Below, piece after piece: positions 6,325-11,919 of a stretch of DNA of 11,919 nt. The notes under the pieces are model-generated. The model ran no database searches. It saw only the letters and a program-made list of their open reading frames with translations, and was not told where the DNA came from. The translations under genes and the position numbers were made by a program. Origin of the DNA: [Eubacterium] saphenum (GTDB lineage Bacteria > Bacillota > Clostridia > Oscillospirales > Ruminococcaceae); contig SFLN01000061.1 in the NCBI GenBank assembly GCA_004554555.1, positions 1 to 11,919 of the forward strand, written 5' to 3'. Every line of letters begins with the position of its first letter. The first letter of the stretch is position 1.

Positions 6325-8697
6325 TTAGTAATTCGCAAGCTCTTCCCTAACGCGTTCCTCGTTTGCGAGGTCGTAGTCCTCCCACTTCTTGTTGAGCGCC
6401 TCAAGCTCTTCCTCGTGGTTGCCCGAGCAGTAGCCGGGGAGGTTTCCGTCGCGGTAGTAGCCGATTTTGGTTTCATCGCAGTTTGTTGACGCGAGAAGTC
6501 CCGTCTGCACGCAGTATCTTCTCTCCAGCACCGACGAATCGGGCGTAAATTTCTGCGTCTGAGATGTGTCCACGATGTCAACCATAACGTCGTGCCAAAT
6601 CTGCGCGCAGTATCTGTGGAAATCCCAATCGGGGAGCCAGCTGTACGGCGGGATATCCTTGTTGTTGTCGTAGCCGAGCCAGACCATTCCGACATATTCC
6701 GGTGTGCAGCCCGCGAAAAGCAAGTCCTTGCCGGAGTTCGAGGTACCCGTTTTACCGATAACCTCAACATTCGGCAGCGCCGCGTTTGCACCCGAAGAAG
6801 TTCCGTCCGTGACAACCGTTTTCATCATTCGGTTGACAATCCAGGCGGTATCGCTGTCGATAGCCTGCGTGCCGTAGAAATCCTGCTTCAGGATAACGTT
6901 GTCCTTGCTGTCGAGCACGCGGCTGTACAGCATCGGTCGATAATAAATTCCGCCGTTTCCGAAAATCTGATAAGCCGCCGCCATTTCGTAAAGCTTCGCG
7001 CCGTTCGTGAGCGCGCCCATCGACATCGGCGAAAGCGCGATATCCGACTCGGAAATTGTGGTAAGACCGAGGTTTTCGGTGAGCTGGTTGTAGCACACCT
7101 GCGGCGTAAGCATCTGCGCAATTCGCACGGCAAGCGTGTTCTTCGACTCGCGAAGTCCCATCCACACGGGCATAAGCTCGCCTGTCTGTATCTTGTCGAA
7201 GTTCCACGGCCATTTTTCGATTGTGTAGTTTTCGCCGATAATCGAGATTTGCTTATCGGGGAACATTGTTGAGTAGGTGACGATATTGTTTTGAATTGCC
7301 GTTGAGTAAACGGAAATCGGCTTTATCGTTGAACCGGGCGCGCGCACCGCCATAGTTGCGCGGTTGAAGCAGTTGTCGCCTTGCTTGTCGCCGAGACCGC
7401 CCGCCAGCGCCACAACGGTGCCCTCATAGTTCGTGATGACGAACGCGGATTGCAGCAAGTCGTCCTCTTTTGCGGTTTTGTCGTATTTGGTCATTGCGAT
7501 AAGCGGGTCGCGGTACTTCTCCTCGAGCTTGTTTTGCATCTCGATATCCATATTAATATAGATTTTGTAGCCGCCGTTGTAGATTTCATTTCGCGCGCTT
7601 GTGTAGGAAACGCCCTTCAGCTCCGCATAATCGTTGATAACCTGGTCGATTGCCGCGTCAACGTACCAGTTCTGCGAAATTTCGTAGTCGTTCCACTTGT
7701 ACGCCTCGTATTCGTCATCATCGAGGTCATCTTCACTATCCTTGTCCTCATCGGTTTTCTCAGGTTCAAGGGAGTTCGGGTCAACGTAGCCGAAAGCGTC
7801 GCCGTAAACGGTTCGAGCGAATTTCACCTGTTCAACCTTTGCGTCCTCGTACTCACGCAGCGAAATGTAACCCTGCTCGTACATATTTGCGAGCGCGTAG
7901 ATTTGGTTGTCCTTGCAGTTTTGCAAATCAATGTACGGCGAGCGCATATAGGGATTTCGTATCATACCCGCGATAATCGCGGACTCGGCGATATCCAAAT
8001 CCTTCGCGTCCTTGCCGAAGTAGTACTGCGAAGCCGCGCCGACGCCGTAAACCATTCCTCCGAGCCAAATTCGGTTGAGGTAACTCTCGAGTATATCGAT
8101 TTTCGTGTACTTTTCCTCAAGCGACATTGCGCGGAAAATCTCGCGGAGCTTACGTTCCCAGGTTTGTTTGTCGTCGCCGGTTATGTTTTTGACGAGCTGT
8201 TGAGTTATTGTCGAGCCGCCTTGTCCCGCACGGGAAAGGTTGAGCACGTCCGCACCGAGCGCGAAAACTGTTCTGCGCCAGTCAACGCCCTTGTGGTCCC
8301 AGAAACGCTTGTCCTCGGTTGACACGACCGCGTTGATGAGGTGGGGGGAGATGTCCTCGTAGTTCACCCAAATTCGGTTTTGTTCAGCGGCAAGGCGCGT
8401 GATTTCAACCTCGTGCCCCTCGGAGTCGTAGGCGTAAATCATACTCGTGTACTTCATCTCGGTATCGCGGAGATTTGCGTCGAAGCCGTTGTCGGCGAAG
8501 TTTAGGATATACACAACGACAACCGTGACCACGATGCAGAGCATTACCACGATAATCAGCAGCATAGACGAGAGAGTTGTTCCCACAACCGTGAGCGCGT
8601 GACCGATATTTTTCATAACGCGCTGTTTTTTGCGCGGGTCGCTTTTTTTCTTCGGCTCGTCCTTTATTTTGATGTAGTGAAATTTTTTACCATTCAT
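6325..8697 (-). CDS. class A penicillin-binding protein (glycosyltransferase/transpeptidase)
   Basis: This bifunctional peptidoglycan synthase polymerises lipid II and cross-links the stem peptides outside the membrane. The ATG at 8697 gives 790 residues. A very basic cytoplasmic tail (1-30) is followed by one membrane helix (about 38-66). The GT51 domain shows Glu128 in EDKRFWDHKG, GGSTITQQLVKN (160-171) and the second acid Glu204 in ESYLNRIWLG. A strongly acidic linker (about 311-331) separates it from the transpeptidase, which has STIK (Ser456, Lys459), SKN (518-520) and KTGTS (649-653). The C-terminal tail has three cysteines (729, 740, 757). A GTG three codons upstream is possible, but GGTGAT is well spaced for the ATG and overlaps that GTG. 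It has its own promoter at 8739-8767. Confidence 0.95.
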   Translation of the reverse strand: MNGKKFHYIKIKDEPKKKSDPRKKQRVMKNIGHALTVVGTTLSSMLLIIVVMLCIVVTVVVVYILNFADNGFDANLRDTEMKYTSMIYAYDSEGHEVEITRLAAEQNRIWVNYEDISPHLINAVVSTEDKRFWDHKGVDWRRTVFALGADVLNLSRAGQGGSTITQQLVKNITGDDKQTWERKLREIFRAMSLEEKYTKIDILESYLNRIWLGGMVYGVGAASQYYFGKDAKDLDIAESAIIAGMIRNPYMRSPYIDLQNCKDNQIYALANMYEQGYISLREYEDAKVEQVKFARTVYGDAFGYVDPNSLEPEKTDEDKDSEDDLDDDEYEAYKWNDYEISQNWYVDAAIDQVINDYAELKGVSYTSARNEIYNGGYKIYINMDIEMQNKLEEKYRDPLIAMTKYDKTAKEDDLLQSAFVITNYEGTVVALAGGLGDKQGDNCFNRATMAVRAPGSTIKPISVYSTAIQNNIVTYSTMFPDKQISIIGENYTIEKWPWNFDKIQTGELMPVWMGLRESKNTLAVRIAQMLTPQVCYNQLTENLGLTTISESDIALSPMSMGALTNGAKLYEMAAAYQIFGNGGIYYRPMLYSRVLDSKDNVILKQDFYGTQAIDSDTAWIVNRMMKTVVTDGTSSGANAALPNVEVIGKTGTSNSGKDLLFAGCTPEYVGMVWLGYDNNKDIPPYSWLPDWDFHRYCAQIWHDVMVDIVDTSQTQKFTPDSSVLERRYCVQTGLLASTNCDETKIGYYRDGNLPGYCSGNHEEELEALNKKWEDYDLANEERVREELANY

Positions 8698-8738
8698 AAT
8701 AATCACCCAAAATATTGTTGAAAATCATACTTATTATA

Positions 8739-8767
8739 ATTATACCACAAATTCAGCGAAATGTTAA
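8739..8767 (-). promoter_or_regulatory. promoter of the PBP gene
   Basis: On the minus strand, TTAACA (8767-8762) and TATAAT (8744-8739) are 17 bp apart. TGG directly precedes the -10, giving an extended -10. The predicted start near 8732 leaves a leader of about 35 nt. No clear terminator separates it from the DNA glycosylase upstream, so read-through is also possible. Confidence 0.8.
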
Positions 8768-8812
8768 TACCTTTTTATAAAAATTATGTGAAAATTTGCG
8801 GTTTTGTGAAAT

Positions 8813-9445
8813 TCACCGCGAGAAGTCCCGTGAAACGTACTTTTTCGGCACTTTGGACACAAACTTGCTGCCCTTTACAAAATACCGCCAGAGCACATCG
8901 CGGTACTCCTCGGCGTAGTCGATATTTATTCTCGGGGAAACGGCGATTTCGCTTGTCGGGAGCGCGGGCTTGTCGAGGATAAAAAGCTCGTTTTTGCACA
9001 AATCAGCGCCGCTTAGCTCACGGGTTATACCGAGCGCAGAGCAGAGCTTTCCCGGACCGCTGCAAAGATTTTGGAGATTGTCCGTGCCGCGGCGCTTTTT
9101 CATAAGCTCGATACCGTCAAGCGGCTCCAGTGCGCGTATCAGCACGGCTTCGGGCTTGTCCTTTGCGTTTGCGACAACGTTGAAACAGGAGTACATTCCA
9201 TAAATCAAATAAACATACGCGAACCCGCCCTGCCCGAACATAACCGCAGTCCGCGCTGTCGGCACGCCCCCGCAGGAGTGCGCGCCCTTGTCGGCGGGAC
9301 CGATATAAGCCTCGGTTTCGACGATAATACCGGACGTCACGCCCTCGGCGGTTTTGTGCACAAGCACCTTCCCCAAAAGCGCGGGAGCAAGCTCGTCGGC
9401 GCTTTTGAGGTAAAAAATTCTGTTCAGCTTTTTCATTTCGTGCAT
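8813..9445 (-). CDS. mpg: 3-methyladenine DNA glycosylase (AAG/MPG family)
   Basis: This 210-residue monofunctional glycosylase starts base-excision repair by removing alkylated or deaminated purines, such as 3-methyladenine and hypoxanthine. Aligned to the human enzyme, catalytic Glu125 corresponds to Glu45 in VETEAY, and Tyr127 and His136 to Tyr47 and His56. The intercalating Tyr162 corresponds to Tyr82 in YLIYGMY, and Asn169 to Asn89. All are intact, as are the later VLIRALEP and SGPGKLC blocks. The start codon follows the glmS stop by 2 nt and the ribosome binding site ACGGAA overlaps the end of glmS, so the two are co-transcribed and probably coupled. A second ATG at codon 4 (9436) is a possible start. 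No promoter or terminator of its own is evident. Confidence 0.94.
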   Translation of the reverse strand: MHEMKKLNRIFYLKSADELAPALLGKVLVHKTAEGVTSGIIVETEAYIGPADKGAHSCGGVPTARTAVMFGQGGFAYVYLIYGMYSCFNVVANAKDKPEAVLIRALEPLDGIELMKKRRGTDNLQNLCSGPGKLCSALGITRELSGADLCKNELFILDKPALPTSEIAVSPRINIDYAEEYRDVLWRYFVKGSKFVSKVPKKYVSRDFSR

Positions 9446-9447
9446 TT

Positions 9448-11274
9448 TTATTCCGTAGTAACCGATTTAGCGAGATTTCTCGGCTTGTCGGGGTCGATGC
9501 CGCGCAGCACGCTGGTGTAATACGCGATGAGCTGGAGCGCGCAGACGGTTGCAAGCGGCGTGAGCGCGTCGGGCAGGGCGGTGTCGATGTCGAAGCGCAT
9601 ATCAACGGTGTTCTCGGCAAACTGCGTTTCTTTTCGCGTTATCGCGATAATGGTTGCACCGCGCGCCTTGACCTCCTCCATATTGCTGATGGTTTTCGGG
9701 AGAACACTCGCCTGCGTTGCCACGGTTATCACGGGAATTCCCTCTTCAATCAGCGAGATTGTGCCGTGCTTCAGTTCGCCGGCAGCATACGCTTCGCTGT
9801 GAATGTAGGTGATTTCCTTGAGTTTGAGCGAGCCCTCCAGCGACAGCGCGTAATCAAACCCGCGCCCGATAAAGAACAGCTTCTCCACGTTCACCAGCTT
9901 TGAGGCGATAAACTTGCACTCGTCCTCTTTTTTGAGGATTTCCGCGATGGCCTCGGGCGCTTTTTCGATATCGGCGGTGAGCTTTTTCAGCTCGTCTTCG
10001 TTAATTTTGCCCCGCGCGAAAGCCAGTCTGAATGCGATTAAATACAGCACGGCAATCTGCACGGTGTACGCTTTTGTGCTTGCCACGGCAATTTCAGGAC
10101 CCGCAAGCGTGTTTATGCACATATCCGCGGCTCGGGCAATCGCGGAGTACTTCACGTTCACCACGGCGAGAGTTTTCGCGCCCATTTCCTTCGCGAGTTC
10201 AAGTCCCGCTTTAGTATCGGCGGTTTCACCGCTTTGTGAAACGAGTATAACCAAGTCGTTTTTATCGATAATCGGGTTCATATAGCGAAACTCGCTTGCG
10301 GTTTCCACGGTGACGGGTATCCGCGCAAGCTTTTCGATAGCGTATCGCGCGATAATTCCCGCGTGCATTGCCGTACCGCACGCGACCACAAAAATTTTGT
10401 TAATCCCGCGCATAAAATCATCGGTGAAGCCGATATCCGAGAAATCGGGCGCGCCGTCTTTGATAATCGATTTAAGCGTTTTCTCGACAACCTTTGGCTG
10501 CTCGTGGATTTCTTTCAGCATAAAGTGCGGGAAGCCCTGCTTTTGCGCCTGTTCAACGTCCCATTCGGCTGTCTGAACGGTTTTCTTGATTTCCAGACCG
10601 TGAACGTCGTAAAAACGTACGCTGTTTTCTTCCATACAAACAATCTCGTCGTCATCGAGGAGGACGTAGTTTTTGGTGTATTTGAGGAACGCGGGAATGT
10701 CCGACGCGATGAAATATTCGTTGTCGCCGATGCCGACGATAAGCGGGCTTGCTTTACGCACGGCGTACACTCTGTCGGGGAAATCCTTGAAGAGGATACC
10801 GAGCGCGAAGCTGCCGCGAAGCTCTTTGACAACCTCGGTTATCGCGCGAAGCGGGTTTCTCTCGGAGTAATAGTAGTCGAGCAGGCAAGCGACAACCTCG
10901 CTGTCGGTCTGGCTGATGAACGCGTAGCCTTTTTCCTTGAGGAACGCTTTGAGCTCGGCATAATTTTCGATAATTCCGTTATGTACGATGGTGACGCGCC
11001 CGTTTGAGTGAGGGTGAGAGTTGATATCGGAAGGCTCACCGTGGGTTGCCCAGCGCGTGTGACCGATACCGCAGAAGCCCTGGGGCTTGCCCTCGATTTG
11101 GAGTTTTTCTTTCATGCAAGCGAGCTTGCCGCGTGTTTTGACGGTTTTGATTATATCATTCTCGAAAACGGCGATACCGGCGCTGTCGTAGCCTCTGTAC
11201 TCGAGTTTTTCGAGTCCGTCCATCAGTACGTCGGCGCAGTCGCGTTTACCTATATAACCCACAATTCCGCACAT
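9448..11274 (-). CDS. glmS: glutamine--fructose-6-phosphate aminotransferase (isomerizing)
   Basis: It makes glucosamine-6-phosphate from fructose-6-phosphate and glutamine in the cytosol, the entry to UDP-GlcNAc and peptidoglycan. At 608 residues it matches the E. coli protein closely. The N-terminal glutaminase starts MCGIVGYIG, with nucleophile Cys2 exposed after Met removal; GHTRWATHG (71-79) and HNGIIENY (98-105) line that site. The isomerase half has two sugar-isomerase domains with ACGTAMHAG (298-306) and SQSGETADT (346-354). Lys603 in the C-terminal LAKSVTTE is the Schiff-base lysine, and His503 sits in ELKHG. The ribosome binding site AGGGGG is 8 nt upstream. The promoter at 11327-11355 leaves a leader of about 45 nt, too short for a glmS ribozyme. 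Confidence 0.97.
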   Translation of the reverse strand: MCGIVGYIGKRDCADVLMDGLEKLEYRGYDSAGIAVFENDIIKTVKTRGKLACMKEKLQIEGKPQGFCGIGHTRWATHGEPSDINSHPHSNGRVTIVHNGIIENYAELKAFLKEKGYAFISQTDSEVVACLLDYYYSERNPLRAITEVVKELRGSFALGILFKDFPDRVYAVRKASPLIVGIGDNEYFIASDIPAFLKYTKNYVLLDDDEIVCMEENSVRFYDVHGLEIKKTVQTAEWDVEQAQKQGFPHFMLKEIHEQPKVVEKTLKSIIKDGAPDFSDIGFTDDFMRGINKIFVVACGTAMHAGIIARYAIEKLARIPVTVETASEFRYMNPIIDKNDLVILVSQSGETADTKAGLELAKEMGAKTLAVVNVKYSAIARAADMCINTLAGPEIAVASTKAYTVQIAVLYLIAFRLAFARGKINEDELKKLTADIEKAPEAIAEILKKEDECKFIASKLVNVEKLFFIGRGFDYALSLEGSLKLKEITYIHSEAYAAGELKHGTISLIEEGIPVITVATQASVLPKTISNMEEVKARGATIIAITRKETQFAENTVDMRFDIDTALPDALTPLATVCALQLIAYYTSVLRGIDPDKPRNLAKSVTTE

Positions 11275-11326
11275 AATATTTTCCCCCTAAATCTTGCTTT
11301 TACAGCATTTTATTCTCGATAATCTA

Positions 11327-11355
11327 ATTATATCACCTTTTTTGGCATAAGTCAA
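11327..11355 (-). promoter_or_regulatory. promoter of glmS-mpg
   Basis: On the minus strand, TTGACT (11355-11350) and a perfect TATAAT (11332-11327) are 17 bp apart. The predicted start is near 11320. The -35 begins about 24 bp after repeat copy 2 ends. Confidence 0.88.
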
Positions 11356-11379
11356 GGAGTAGCGCGAAGAGAAGGGCAC

Positions 11380-11519
11380 GCGCAGCGAAAAAAGTCTTTT
11401 TGAAAGTCCAGAAAACTTTTTCTTCAGAAAAAGTTTTCTGGTCGCCGAAGGCACTGGAGCGAAGCGTCATTACTGAAGCGAAGCGTAAAAAATCAAAAAA
11501 ATGGACACTTTTACAAACT
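11380..11519 (-). repeat. dispersed intergenic repeat, copy 2 (inverted)
   Basis: Read on the minus strand it has the same modules as copy 1: AGTTTG and TCCATTTTTT near the start, ACGCTTCGCTTCAGTA (11486-11471), the invariant ACGCTTCGCTCCAGTGCC (11467-11450), a perfect 15-bp hairpin (11408-11441) with the CTTTTTC-TGAA-GAAAAAG apex, then CAAAAAGACTTTTTTCGCT and GCGCG. Here the outer arms are CCAGAAAA and TTTTCTGG, different from the other copies but fully complementary. It ends just upstream of the glmS promoter, in the same orientation as glmS. Confidence 0.8.
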
Positions 11520-11564
11520 TTTCATCTACAAACAGTCTAAGATTACAGTTTGCAACCATTGCCA

Positions 11565-11590
11565 AATTTTTTCGCGAACGCGAAAAAATT
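11565..11590. repeat. 11-bp perfect inverted repeat
   Basis: AATTTTTTCGC (11565-11575) pairs with GCGAAAAAATT (11580-11590) around GAAC. A further GTTTGC (11548-11553) and GCAAAC (11592-11597) can pair outside it. The T-run is on the 5' arm, so it is not a terminator. The surrounding stretch 11520-11799 shows no credible gene or promoter on either strand. Confidence 0.6.
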
Positions 11591-11627
11591 CGCAAACCCC
11601 ATTTCACAAACCTAACCTTAACAAAGG

Positions 11628-11655
11628 AACTCGGAGTTCGCGCCCCGAGTTTTTC
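11628..11655 (+). terminator. terminator-like hairpin with no assigned gene
   Basis: AACTCGG (11628-11634) pairs with CCGAGTT (11645-11651) around a 10-nt loop and is followed by TTTTCTTT. It looks like a plus-strand intrinsic terminator, but no plus-strand gene or convincing promoter lies upstream. It may end an unseen small RNA or be a relic. Confidence 0.5.
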
Positions 11656-11722
11656 TTTATTCAATGTGGGATTTGCGGAAGAGATTTTTAGTTTTACCAT
11701 CTAGTTTAGGTTGTCCTGATTT

Positions 11723-11762
11723 CTTGCGATTTTTCGGGTATCGAACCCGAAAAATTAGCAAG
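11723..11762. repeat. T-loop-like hairpin 3
   Basis: ATTTTTCGGGT (11729-11739) pairs exactly with ACCCGAAAAAT (11745-11755) around ATCGA. An outer CTTGC/GCAAG pair (11723-11727 with 11758-11762) extends it across a small internal loop. It is closely related to 2061-2093: the same loop, with a G-C pair replaced by a T-A pair. On the minus strand the apex is G-TTCGATA-C, a full T-loop match. Confidence 0.75.
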
Positions 11763-11799
11763 GGTTGCTTAACGTATGCCGAATTTTTCTGATAAGATT

Positions 11800-11919
11800 A
11801 GTTTGATAAATTGTCCTTTTTTAAATTGACGGCTTCGCCTTCAGTTTTTTACGCTTCGCTCCAGTGCCTTCGGCGACAAGGAACCTTTTTCTGAAGAAAA
11901 AGGTTCCTTGACCTCCAAA
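11800..11919 (+). repeat. dispersed intergenic repeat, copy 3 (cut by window end)
   Basis: It starts AGTTTG and carries TCCTTTTTT, ACGGCTTCGCCTTCAGT (11829-11845), the invariant ACGCTTCGCTCCAGTGCC (11851-11868) and a perfect 15-bp hairpin (11877-11910) with the shared CTTTTTC-TGAA-GAAAAAG apex. Its outer arms, CAAGGAAC and GTTCCTTG, differ from those of copies 1 and 2. The window ends in CTCCAAA, where the CCAAAAAGAC module of copy 1 would begin. Confidence 0.8.

Noticed and set aside
8698..8706. GTG start for the PBP, 3 codons upstream
   Set aside because: That GTG is part of the GGTGAT ribosome binding site for the better ATG at 8697.
11501..11704. Possible small proteins on either strand (67 aa plus, 76 aa minus)
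   Set aside because: No ribosome binding site. The frames run through two hairpins and part of a repeat, and composition is not protein-like.
11723..11762. Partial tRNA gene suggested by the T-arm-like hairpin
   Set aside because: No acceptor, D-arm or anticodon arm can be folded around it, and the stem is far longer than a T-arm.
1..11919. CRISPR array, insertion sequence, prophage or toxin-antitoxin system
   Set aside because: No regularly spaced repeats, no transposase, integrase or cas-like genes; all sizeable genes are recognisable housekeeping or enzyme families.

Overview
The window reads as ordinary chromosomal housekeeping DNA from a low- to mid-GC Gram-positive anaerobe, most likely a clostridial gut bacterium of the Ruminococcus/Oscillospiraceae type. 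The basis is a GTP-type PEP carboxykinase, a 63-residue zinc-ribbon L28, AGGAG-type ribosome binding sites, near-consensus sigma-A promoters with 17-bp spacers, and AT-rich gaps between GC-richer genes. The taxon is inferred from gene content, not established.

Layout: 1-2003 holds pckG with a consensus promoter, a structured leader and a terminator. 2004-2572 is a gene-free stretch full of inverted repeats, including copy 1 of a dispersed repeat. 2573-5858 is a co-directional set: PLP aminotransferase, membrane-anchored serine hydrolase (4-bp ATGA overlap) and trpS. 5930-6256 is monocistronic rpmB with its own promoter and terminator. Genes from 6325 to 11274 lie on the minus strand: a class A penicillin-binding protein with its own promoter, and upstream of it a glmS-DNA glycosylase pair 2 nt apart, driven by one good promoter at 11327-11355. 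11356-11919 is gene-free and holds repeat copies 2 (inverted) and 3 (cut by the window end) plus several hairpins.

Functional links: glmS makes glucosamine-6-phosphate for peptidoglycan precursors and the PBP polymerises peptidoglycan, so the minus-strand cluster leans towards cell-wall synthesis. The serine hydrolase may also act on the envelope, but its substrate is unknown. pckG links C3 and C4 metabolism.

I found no phage, IS transposase, CRISPR, toxin-antitoxin or defence system, and no new protein system. The part most worth a second look is the intergenic DNA. A three-copy repeat of about 140-160 nt carries a hairpin whose outer arms differ between copies yet stay complementary, and a second set of three hairpins has tRNA T-loop-like apices. 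Neither has the U-tract placement of an intrinsic terminator.
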